Program-made: the position numbers and the translations under genes | The notes under the pieces: generated by a model | What the model saw: only the letters and a program-made list of their open reading frames with translations | What the model was told of the DNA's origin: nothing | Database searches by the model: none | From: Cycas panzhihuaensis | Taxonomy: Eukaryota; Cycadophyta | Assembly: GCA_023213395.1 (NCBI GenBank) | Contig: CM041465.1 | Span: 56,613,741-56,677,740, forward strand | Direction of reading: 5' to 3' | Length of the DNA: 64,000 nucleotides | Part shown: positions 55,066 to 64,000 of the stretch, in pieces | Layout of the letters: each line of letters starts with the position of its first letter | Numbering within the stretch: the stretch's first letter is position 1

Positions 55066-57640
55066 TGTTTCCCAGCTACTGGGAATGGACTCGAGACGCA
55101 TCGACGCAGGTTTGTTCAGGTATATTCTCTTACTTTTCTTGCCTTGGTTTGATTAAGGTTATTTAGAGTAGATTGCTTGACATACGCCTGCCTGTGCACA
55201 TTGCTTATGCCTTGCTCATAATGCATGTGCCTGGCACGCGCCTTGACCTATGACGACTCTGGCAGGGGCATTCCTCGGTGAATCGACACCGTATAAGCGT
55301 CTGACCACTCACGATGTCTCCACAGTTTCTCGGGATCGTTTCCGCCAGCTTATTCGCTCATGTTGCGACATGTCGTTTGCGTTGCCATCCTTTCTAAGTC
55401 AAACTCGATCCTTAGTTAGGACTTTTTGGGTTGTTTTAGGTGCTTGCCTTGCGCCTGGGCCTTCCATCAACTGATTGGACTCATGATTAGCTTTTGTTTT
55501 TGCCTCAAAACCTGATTCTGCTGCTTGTTTTTCTTTTTTTTTTAGTTTCAGGCTAATACCGCGGTAAACTAAGCGGTACCTTGAGTTTGCGTGATACTGC
55601 AGTTTCTTGTGATCTGTTGAAATTTAAAAGAGAACCACTGTGACGATTTCCGCTTTGCGAACCGCGTGGCTTCGTTCGATGGGCGCCACGACATCCCCAA
55701 TGTTCACTGCGTGAATAGGGATAAAGGGAATTTTCCTCCCCATTTCCAGGACTTTTGCCCATTTTCCAAACTTTCAAGAGGATTTTCCAAGAGACTGCAC
55801 ACAGGAAAACAGATAGAAAACACAACAAGTTCATGCACAGCAACTGAGGAGGGTGAACCAGGCTACCACCAGTGGATTTTTCAGGGCCATTGCTGCCCCT
55901 TACTACTCTCCACAGCCAGCTTTATTTCCTTGCAATGCTTTCCGGAGATTCAAGGGACTTCTTCAACCAGGAGACTGCCCCAAAGACTTACTTCACAGCT
56001 CCAACTTTACAAGGAGCCTCTTCCATCTACACTTCAGCAGGACATACTCATAATCAGCCTCCATTTGACCTTCATTGCTGCTGTTCCTAGTGGCAGGAGG
56101 CATGCTTGACCTCTCTACACAAGGTACCCCTTAGTTTTACTTGCAATTTCTTGTATTTTACTTGCATTTTCTCTTCTTCTCACTTGTACTTCCTTCTTTT
56201 TTTTTACTTGCAAACCTTTGGGCATGCTTGCAATCTTTTTTCTATTTTTTCTAGCAAGCATTCCACCTCTTCTTTCTCCCTGCTTTACCTCTTTTACCCC
56301 ATAAATGAAAGTGACTACCATTGGCCATAGCTGCCCCGTAGTGCTATCTTGACCCAAATCCACTTTCCCGGTGTTTCTTTGGAGTCCCTCATTTTCTCCA
56401 AGCCTTCTTTTACTCCTTCCTCAGTCAGCCAGAGTAAGGGAGCATACACAAGGATTTGAGGGAGATAGGCGGGGTTCCATCCCCCATTGCCGTCCTTCTC
56501 CCCAAGGGTTCCGTCCCTTGTCCTCTTCCCCTTACCATACACGTTGTCTCAAGGAACGGGTCGAAGGAGTTTAGGGGATTGTGTCAGAACATCCGGACCG
56601 GTTTGAGATAATCCGCATCCACCTTGTTACCACCCGGCATTCCTTTCCCGGGCCCTTTGGAGACCTCCCGTGGGTGAGTTAGCCATCCCGAGGCTATACT
56701 CAGTTCCGCTTTGTGTGTGTGTGTAGCATTTGGTAGCGTAGGAGTATCTCGTGCGCTCTTATTTCGTTTCACTACATTCTAACACATAGCTTAGCTTATT
56801 TAGTCGCGTTGATTTCAGTTTGCAATACATATACATATATCTCTTTGTATATTTCGTAGCCTCTCTCAGGAGGAAGGTGCTTTCGTGCTTTCTTGCGGGA
56901 TCGCGTTGGTGGAGGTGGTGCGTGGGCGAACCCATTCTTGGGTTAGCTCCCATACGGTATTTTCTCTCCTTTAGTTTTGAGTTTCCTTTTCGTCCTTTCA
57001 TTTCATTTGGTTTCGCATGCTCACGGGGAGGTAAGTGAACCCCCTTACCTTCGTAAACCGGCGTCGCATGCGTGGAGAAAGGAGGAAGAGAGAGCGGAAC
57101 CTAGCGAGATTTGCCGTACTTTTACTCAGACACCGGATCCAGGTATTCTTCTCGTTTCTTTCGTATTTCCTTTTATATTATTCTTGTCCTTTTGCATTTG
57201 CCTGAATAGATAAGAAAGGATAAAAAACATAAAGGAAAAGAAAAAATAATCGTTTCTTTGCATTTACTTTTCTGCACTAGTTTCTTGTTTTACGTAGCAT
57301 AGTGTAGACACCCCCCTTTTATGTCAAACCCGAGCTATCCCTTTGCTTGGTTTGCTTGTGTGTTGGATCGGTTGTCCCCCTTGCCTTCGTTGCCTTCTCA
57401 TTGCCTTGAGAAGCCGCCAGCGTCGCGGCGCCTCCTCTCCTTCCGGCCATCCGAGAAGGTAGGAAGGCCTCGTTTTGCTGCGGCTACCTGGAAGCAACCA
57501 GGCACCTTGCAGTCCCGAACCCGCGCTCCGGCGCACGGACGTCCTGCGAGGTGAGGTCCTTGCTGTCTAGCCTAGTTAGCGTAGTGTCTTTTATCCCCCT
57601 TTGCTAGACGTAGGATCACCGCCCCGCAGAGAGCGTTTCA
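55066..57640 (+). mobile_element. Solo LTR F (E-type family), TSD gtcct
   Basis: GTCCT at 55061-55065 and 57641-57645. Starts TGTTTCCCAGC and ends GAGCGTTTCA, the same ends and layout as the LTRs of E, with no internal region. This is the signature of LTR-LTR recombination. It carries a palindrome module at 55556-55610 (TACCGCGGTAAACTAAG, GCGGTACC). A (GT)n tract near 56717 is short. Confidence 0.92.
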
Positions 57641-58375
57641 GTCCTCTAAACCCTTTTTTCAGGATTTATGATATGTTATTTCTATGTTAGACTCATTTCC
57701 TTGTTTGTTTGCTTTCTTCCTTCATGATTGACTGTAGCAAACACTGTTTCCATTGAGTTTGGCCTGTTGTTTCCAAGTTTTCACCTTTCCTCCGCTAGTT
57801 TTCCTTAAGGAAGTAGCAGGAGAAGATTCACAAAGGTTGGGTGAAGAGAGTAAGGCAGGGGCAGCCCCCCACTTAGTCCTACTCTCCAAGGGCAATCCCT
57901 TTCCCACCTTTCTTCTCTTGCTCCCATGCTTCTCTTGGGACAATTAGGAGTAGGTGAACCTTAGGCCTACGCTGGATTATCAGCATTTGCAGCCCCTTGC
58001 TGTGTTGATTCCAGGCTTGCACGCCTCCCATTTGGACCCCCGTCATGTCCCTAATGTTGCTTGGTATCTCTTGAAAGCTCCTGTAGGGGTTTGTACACTG
58101 GATTATTGTTCATAGCAACTCCGTACCTTGACATCTCCCTAATGTTTTGTTACATTTATCCTCATATCTCTTGGCTGTCATAAGTTGTCATTTACCCTCA
58201 TCTTGTTGTGCTAAAAGGGCGTGTGGAGAACCTAGCGGAGGGTTAGCCATCCTGAGGCTTCCCTTCACTTCGTCTTGCTTGATGTATATGTTTGCTTGGG
58301 AGAGGATTTGGAGTTATTTGCAGCTGTTATTTTCTTAACTTGACATAACAATTTGATATATAAATCACATATGCT

Positions 58376-58377
<2 letters not shown>

Positions 58378-58456
<79 letters not shown>
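58378..58456. repeat. (AT)n microsatellite in 3' LTR of D
   Basis: An uninterrupted AT run, present at the same LTR position in the 5' copy (about 41437-41500) but shorter there. The open frames of repeated Tyr-Ile seen here are artefacts. Confidence 0.9.
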
Positions 58457-58458
<2 letters not shown>

Positions 58459-59449
58459 TCGCAGCCCCTTCTCGGAAGGAATAAGTTCTTATATGTGTAG
58501 GTTGGAGTGGTTTTGCGTGAAAGGAAAAGGCTTCCAAACCCGGGTACGTTTCGTCCTCTTTTCCTTTCTTTCACTCCGTTCGCTTCCTTTCATTCCGCTC
58601 TTCTTTTCATAAGGGGAAGGTAAGGAAACCCTCGTCCTTCGCGTTGACCTTGGCCGCATATCGATCGGTTGGCGTGAGGGCGTGCGTTGCGTGTGGGTGA
58701 GGTCTCCCATCGACCGCTACACCTCCCGGGTACGCACATCTATTCCTTTATCCCCCATTTCCCCTTTTTTTGCTTTTATTAAAATCTATGTTCTAGCTAA
58801 CTAGACCACATAAAAGTAAAGGGTTAAATGGTATTGATCGTTTGCACTTATATGCCTATATGTCATATGTTTGTGCCATATAAGAAAAAGGCGTTGTAGG
58901 AACCCTCCCTATTTCCTTCTTCTTCTTCTTACCAATCCAAACATGTCCTTTAGGTACATTCCAGTTGGCATCACTTGCCTGTACACATACCACTTGGTCT
59001 TTTTCCTTCTTGTCCCTTTAGTTGTTAAAGGAAAGCTTGGTCTAAGTGTTTCCCTCTCTCCCTTGGTCTTATTTGCATTGACCAAATAGCCAAGGGAGAC
59101 CCGCTTACAGTGTAGGCTTTTACCGACTCCATTTACTCCCATTTCCCTTTATCATAGGGAAACCTTTTGAGGATTCCTCCTCTTCCCTTCTGGCCATCCA
59201 AGGGTGGGAGGACCTTCCTCTCGAGTCCATCCAGGCTACCCCTTGTATGCACTCTCTCTTCTGAATTGAGGGCTACTTTAAGGTAGTTGGGTGCCATTCG
59301 CAGGTCACAAACTCGCGCTCCGGTGCACGGGGCGCCCTGCGTGGTACTTTCTTTGCTTGTAGGTTTTCGCCCACACCTTCGACATCATCGTTGGCTACCA
59401 TTACTCCTATCGAGCATAGTGATTATCCTGTAGGCGCGCATCTAGTTCC

Positions 59450-59453
59450 TAAG
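59450..59453 (+). pseudogene. VPE: Legumain exon 2, last four bases
   Basis: T + AAG after the second TSD copy completes the Pro codon and adds Lys, giving the family's VPK before the intron. The donor GTCTAG follows at 59454. This shows that D landed inside the exon, four bases from its end, and not in the intron. Confidence 0.8.
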
Positions 59454-59539
59454 GTCTAGTCCCATCATTAATCAACTGTTATCTTCGTAGAAACATGTGG
59501 TATTGTCTGTTTCTTATTTCTGAGCTGTGTATCATGCAG

Positions 59540-59695
59540 GACTACACTGGGAGGAACGTTAGTGTAGATAATTTCTTTGTTGTTCTCCTTGGAGATAAAG
59601 CTTCAGTTCAAGGTGGAAGTGGGAAGGTTGTTGATAGTGGCCTAATGACCATATTTTCATTTACTACACTGACCACGGAGGACCTGGGGTGCTTG
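59540..59695 (+). pseudogene. VPE: Legumain exon 3 with catalytic histidine
   Basis: After acceptor ATGCAG, the phase-0 frame reads [20 protein letters not shown] and [10 protein letters not shown]. Then a one-base loss at about 59638-59641 shifts it; the +1 frame gives [18 protein letters not shown], including the catalytic His. Donor GTGAGT-like at 59696, phase 1. Confidence 0.87.
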
Positions 59696-60345
59696 GTGAG
59701 TAATTTCCCTGAAAAACAAAATGCTACACCATCATGAAATGTAGATCTAATGATAAGTCTGCCATCAAAAACTACTAAGATGAATGGCATACACATTGTT
59801 TATACATGGTCTGATAAATCAGTTTGGTCTGGGTGGATGTTATATAACTCGTTTGTATGTCCAAGGACAAGTAACATTCTAGTGTTGCATATGTGAACTC
59901 TCTCGTGATCCCAAATACTGTTGATTGAGTCCAGAGAAAATGTTTCTATTCTAGCTTCTTTGTAGTGAAGTCCTTGAGGATCAATGAATCTTGATGTCAT
60001 TTTTTTAATTATGACAAAGTGTGTTTGGTTTAGTGGTTCTATCATAGTATACTTTTCCAGACCGTTGTGACTGGTTCAATTCTGCAAAGTCACCATAGCA
60101 CCCAATTCTGAGACGGTGATGTACCTGTGTTGGGAACCAACCCCTTTTAACACCCTAATCCATAGTCTGGATTACCTAATATACGTGATTTATTCAATCT
60201 AACCTCTGCGAGGCCTTCTTTTCCCAGTTTCTGTGAAAATGACCCAGCAGATTATTCTTATACCAAGCTTCATCTGTTTTATACTGCAATATGTCAAGCT
60301 TCATACTCATGGAGATTTATTCGTGTCCTCAACGATGGCTTGTAG

Positions 60346-60431
60346 GAATGCCTACTAGACCGCATCTTTATGCTGGAAATTTCATTGAAGTGTTGAAAAA
60401 CAAACATGCCACTCGTACCTACAAGCAAATG
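60346..60431 (+). pseudogene. VPE: Legumain exon 4
   Basis: Acceptor TTGTAG; phase 1 joins L-G-MPT. Reads LYAGNFIEVLKNKHATRTYK QM with donor GTGAGT. It matches the FIDVLKKKHA segment of legumains and is fully open. Confidence 0.85.
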
Positions 60432-60842
60432 GTGAGTAAAACCAAGTAAGACAATAAGTCAAAACTATCAAATTTTTAGCATAATTCTTAGTCCATGGCA
60501 ATCCAGGTGGCTTGAGATTTTGTACTTATGTGGAATCACACCACTTCAACACAAAAGTACATGAGCCTCATAATCACTGCTAGAGGCGCCCTGCTAAGGA
60601 AAAAAGGTGTAAATCACCATGGGAGTTCTGCTTTCGGGGGTCCCCTTTCTTGATAATCCTTGTGTTATTATATATATAGCCAATTTTTGTAGTCATTGCA
60701 GAGTTGGGTAAATCTAAAAAATGAAGCTTGACATGCTTTTAACTCTTACGATTTGAGGATTCTTGGAAGCAACTTAGGAAAGTATTTCAAGGTCAGAGAG
60801 TTGTTTCATGAAACCATTAAGAGAAATTGTTTGAACAATTAG

Positions 60843-61041
60843 GTGATCTATGTTGAAGCATGTGAAATGGGAGCATTTTCGAGGGTCTACTCCTAGAGGG
60901 TATGAATATTTATGTTACAACAACATCAAATGGAGAGGAAAGCAGCTGGGGAACCTACTATCCTGGAATGATCCCCCCTCCCCCTCCTGAATATGAGACT
61001 TGCCTTGGTGACCTGTATAGTGTGGCCTGGATGGAGGATAG
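60843..61041 (+). pseudogene. VPE: Legumain exon 5 with catalytic cysteine
   Basis: Begins [10 protein letters not shown] with the catalytic Cys; the usual ACESGS Ser is Met. A one-base loss near 60870 then shifts the frame, and in the corrected frame the sequence reads [46 protein letters not shown]. Donor ATAG/GTTTGG, phase 2. Confidence 0.85.
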
Positions 61042-61152
61042 GTTTGGTAGTGCTAACTAAAATACTTTTACACCTCAAACTTGTATTAAACCCAATTAAA
61101 AAACTCCAGCCATAGCGAACTGCATATTGATTACCACTTCTTGTGTTGGCAG

Positions 61153-61201
61153 TGAAGTGCACAATTTGATGAACGAAACCTTAAAGCAACAGTATCTTTC
61201 G
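61153..61201 (+). pseudogene. VPE: Legumain exon 6
   Basis: Acceptor TTGGCAG; phase 2 gives S-EVHNLMNETLKQQYLS with donor GTAAGT. It matches the family's NLRTETLKQQY segment, at the start of the linker to the C-terminal prodomain. Confidence 0.82.
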
Positions 61202-62330
61202 GTAAGTGTAGTCATGGTCTTATTATCTCAGCATATTCTGAATCTCGTCATATGCCTGAAATGAACTTTTAACATGATATTTAGGCAGTTTATGTGCATC
61301 ATTTACAGCAATCCCAAATTTCAATAGGAATTTTGTGGTGTTCTTTTTATCAATTGTTATATATTTGATCTCGTGATTAGTGATTGCATTTCCATTCACC
61401 TGTCCCAAATTCAAATCCCCTAAAGTTGCTACACTTGCATCGTGGCTTTTTCGTCCCTTGCGTGAAGGATTAGAAATAACACTCCTGAACCAAACTCTAC
61501 ACAGAACCTTGCTACATAAGTGCACCTCCACGTACCTTCAGGTATATATAGGAGGACCCCTTTAGGTCCCAAATCCTTCCTAGCATAAGCAAACTATCGA
61601 CCGTTGAAGTCTTGTAGTGCAGTGGTTAGCAGTTAGCACTACGAAACTACCTGTCCCAAACTTCTACAGTTTATTGGCAGGCCTATAAGACCAAGCACAC
61701 CTTGTCTAGTGGTTGGTAGGATGCTCTGATATACATACTCCACTTCTTGATTCAGATTGCAAGTCACCTCATATTTTAAAAAATTCAATTTTCATTTACT
61801 GCCTGAACTCAAAACCTATCAGCGCAATCAGACTCACCACGGAAAAAAAAAAGAGAGAGAGAAAGAAAGAAAAAGAACCAAGAAAAAAGAAAACTCCACT
61901 TAGTCACTCTTCACAGTGCAAGTTTACAGCTAAAAATTATCCTTGCAACTTATATACCTCATTTTGATTAGCACATCGTATTGGTCAATTTGCACTAGGT
62001 TAGTACATACAAATAATTTTCACACTTTTCAGTACCTAGGTCACTGGTGGGCCCCACCACGTCCAACCCACCCCTACCCTCATATACCCCATTTGAACAA
62101 GCTTTTCGCACTAATCCAAGTGAACCAGATATCTTGGTAATGTACATTTTGGGGTCAACAGGCTATAGACACCCCACATCTCCCTATTTGCCCCCTTCTC
62201 TTCCCCTTAAGAACTCCCTAATTCTTACATCCCATTCTTTCCTAATCTTTCCACTCCGTTCATTGCCCCTTCTTTCTACCTATTCCGGCCTCTTTACGCT
62301 CTTTCTCCATTGCTCCTCCAAGCAACAGTG
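61202..62330. other. Legumain intron 6 or flanking DNA, no gene seen
   Basis: No next legumain exon is recognisable. Contains a GA-rich low-complexity run (61842-61890). Short frames on either strand have no family resemblance. Confidence 0.5.
61607..61800 (+). repeat. Possible decayed tRNA-derived SINE
   Basis: TAGTGCAGTGG (61614) and TAGTGGTTGGTAGG (61708) fit RNA polymerase III A-box patterns, and GATTCAGATTGCAAG (61750) is a weak B-box match; an A-rich run follows. This is weak evidence only. Confidence 0.22.
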
Positions 62331-62397
62331 ACAAAATCTCTGCACTCGAGACCTAAGGCACCAACATTCAGGAAAAAATCAAGCAAGATCTAGACAA

Positions 62398-63290
62398 CAT
62401 GCATGTAGAGGTTAAAAATGAAGTAGCTGCCAGACGAACGGAAGTTACCACAAACATGTCAACCCTGGCATCTTAGTCTGATATACAGTAGGTACTGCAG
62501 AAGATATCCAACATCTCTGCTAAGCTACCAGCAACCTCCTCTTCAATCGGCCCCACATTGCAGCAAACCTCGATTCTGTCTCCACATTAGCAACAACCAT
62601 TTCATCATAAGATCAACATACCCACATTTGATCCGAATCTCAACAAGGATAGCATGTGAAGTTGGATTAGAAAACTAGAGTCCTACTTTACACTCAACTC
62701 AATGTCAGTAAATGAACAACTTACATTTCCTTCCATCCACTTAGATGGGAAGGCACATCATTGGTTCCGATGGTGGAAGCGGGAGTACTCTTCGAGTCAG
62801 TCTTGGGCACACTTCTCTACCTGTTTTTTTTAGCAATATGAAGACACTTAGAATCAATATTTTTTCACACAACTAACACGGTTAAAACAAGTATTCTCTG
62901 TCGAAGTATACACTGATGAGTTCCAATCTCTACGTAATCGGGTTGATCAGCAACTTGATAAACATACAGAGATAGATCCGTATGTGTTTAGGCTCAAAGA
63001 GCGCATCAAAATGCACCTGAAGACGGTATCCCTATCCAATCTAAAAGATGCAATCAACATGGCTAAAGCAGTAGAAGCAGAATTTGCCTCAAAAAGGTCT
63101 CCTCCATTCAGACGAGACTCCACCTAGTTTCCACGATCCCGACAAGCTGATTATCAACGAGATACTACCTAGTTCCAAAGACCACACCCAACTGACTACC
63201 AACGATCGCACCCATGACCAGAACACATGCCATCTGCATCTCTCGAATAACGCACTGAGGAACCATCCTCAAAGTCCATTCACATCACTC
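62398..63290 (+). pseudogene. Element G gag (Ty3/gypsy, starts here)
   Basis: The capsid-like region is HLDGKAHHWFRWWKREYSS, then (stops) LKQVFSVEVYTDEFQSLRNR and PYVFRLKERIKMHLKTVSLS with INMAKAVEAEFASK. This is the usual retrotransposon gag order, interrupted by several stops. I could not identify an LTR or primer site upstream. It is a different family from A-F. Confidence 0.7.
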
Positions 63291-63299
63291 CAATAGAGG

Positions 63300-64000
63300 C
63301 ACAACGTCGTCGGAAAGTCAGTCTATGTATGCAATGTTCCAAAAAATGGACCTCTGGTCATGGTAGAATCTGCAAAGCCAGGAAGATGGTCTTTATAATT
63401 GACTCTGACTTACCTTTAAAAGATGACGCTGAGACCGAGCATGAATATGATGATGAACCCCAAGACCACTCTACTAACGAGTTGCCTCCTAACCCTAAAC
63501 CTGAAGTTTCCTTATCAATCGTTACCTCCACCTCATGTCCTGAACCACTCTGAGTCGAAGGAATACTTCGAAAAACCCCAATCACCATTTTGATCGACAG
63601 TGGCGCGTCATTAAATTTCATCGATATATCCATTACCCAACAACTGAATCTTTACATAGACTCTAAGACATGCTTCACCTACTCCTTACCTGGTCATCAC
63701 ACCCTTCACTATGCAGGAACAATAAAAAACCTCATGGTTCACATTGGCTCGTATACCCTTGTCTCTGATTTTTATGCCTTATTCATAGGTGGGTTAGATG
63801 GAATTCTCAACGTAAAGTGGCTCCAGACTCTAGGAACTTATAACACCAATAACTCACCCATAGCCCCATTCATTATGTTCAAAATTCACATGGGCTGCTC
63901 ATATAAACTTTATGGGATGCAAGTCCCCCCTAACAAAGTAATCCCACCCACCCGAATGCACCAACAACTCAACAGTAATATAGGATACATCGTTCATCTC
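63300..64000 (+). pseudogene. Element G zinc knuckle and aspartic protease (runs off the edge)
   Basis: A knuckle CMQCSKKWTSGHGRICKAR (63330-63385) is followed by an acidic linker, a TGA near 63552, then the protease with intact turn ILIDSGASLNFIDISITQQL (about 63590), LHYAGTIKNLMVHIG, FYALFIGGLDGILNVKWLQT. The DSGAS turn and GLDGILNVKWL strand are standard for Ty3/gypsy proteases of the chromovirus type. RT would be expected to the right of the window. Confidence 0.78.

Larger units (their letters stand above)
39680..59444 (+). mobile_element. Element D: near-complete Ty3/gypsy (Tat-like) element inserted in legumain exon 2, TSD gttcc
   Basis: The TSD GTTCC is at 39675-39679 and 59445-59449. 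Order: 5' LTR 39680-42488, primer site, gag, protease, RT, RNase H, integrase, hairpin, antisense PMD gene (minus strand), extra RNase H (plus), polypurine tract 54031-54041, 3' LTR 54042-59444 (itself split by solo LTR F). It is the only element here with the full pol gene. Coding regions carry several stops and frameshifts, so this copy is dead, but it shows the ancestral gene order of the group. Confidence 0.95.
54042..59444 (+). repeat. 3' LTR of element D, split by solo LTR F
   Basis: 54042-55065 and 57646-59444 together align with the 5' LTR 39680-42488. The end reads GCATCTA (5' copy GCATCCA). The AT tract (about 58378-58456) is longer than in the 5' copy (about 41437-41500). Right of it are TSD GTTCC and the last four bases of legumain exon 2. 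Confidence 0.92.
38865..61201 (+). pseudogene. VPE: Legumain / vacuolar processing enzyme (VPE) gene, exons 1-6, split by a 19.8-kb retrotransposon
   Basis: Legumains are vacuolar cysteine endopeptidases (family C13) that cut after Asn/Asp to mature storage and vacuolar proteins. Six exons are recognisable by motif and splice phase: 38865-39091, 39519-39679 plus 59450-59453, 59540-59695, 60346-60431, 60843-61041 and 61153-61201. The catalytic His (TDHGG) and Cys (VEACE) are both encoded. Element D interrupts exon 2. Three 1-base-type frameshifts (exons 1, 3 and 5) also break the frame. Remaining exons (C-terminal prodomain) are not seen before element G and may lie beyond the window. A pseudogene is most likely; sequencing error could explain the small indels but not element D. 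Confidence 0.88.

Noticed and set aside
61223-61531. 102-codon minus-strand frame downstream of legumain exon 6
   Set aside because: No recognisable domain or splice context; probably chance in intron-like sequence.

Overview
The window is nuclear DNA from a land plant, most likely a seed plant with a large, repeat-rich genome. The evidence is a multi-exon gene for legumain (vacuolar processing enzyme, VPE) buried in nested Ty3/gypsy LTR retrotransposons with very long (about 2.5-2.8 kb) LTRs. Nothing prokaryotic is visible. I cannot name the species. No intact protein-coding gene is present: every coding region shows stops or frameshifts.

Layout, left to right. (1) Element A (1-8272, minus strand, runs off the left edge): antisense extra gene, protease, gag, PBS and 5' LTR. 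It sits in the RNase H region of an older element C. (2) Element C (minus strand, chromovirus-like, short LTR, tRNA-iMet-type primer site) appears as 8273-9700 (RT/RNase H) and 22023-24694 (protease, gag, 5' LTR). (3) Element B (9701-22022, minus, TSD gatgt) splits C's protease. (4) 24695-26115 is AT-rich, microsatellite-rich spacer. (5) Element E (26116-36023, plus, TSD gagtg) has two 2.55-kb LTRs with gag and protease only. (6) A 362-bp fold-back element (36063-36424) is followed by ordinary-looking intergenic DNA. (7) Legumain exons 1-6 lie between 38865 and 61201. Exon 2 is split by element D (39680-59444, plus, TSD gttcc), whose 3' LTR is in turn split by a solo LTR F (55066-57640, TSD gtcct). 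(8) Near 62.4 kb another Ty3/gypsy element (G) begins and runs off the right edge.

Elements A, B, D, E and F form a related group resembling the Tat/Ogre-type branch: a non-iMet primer site, a C-x2-H-x4-H-x4-C gag knuckle, and an extra RNase H separate from pol. D alone keeps RT, RNase H and integrase; A, B and E have lost the pol core. A, B and D carry a spliced antisense gene between pol and the 3' LTR encoding a plant-mobile-domain (PMD)-like protein with a coiled-coil tail; B and D show a TATA box for it. The antisense gene's leader intron and the LTR promoter regions share GGTACC-centred palindromes. A covarying RNA hairpin follows pol in every copy. These shared sense/antisense control signals are the best candidate for an undescribed system here.
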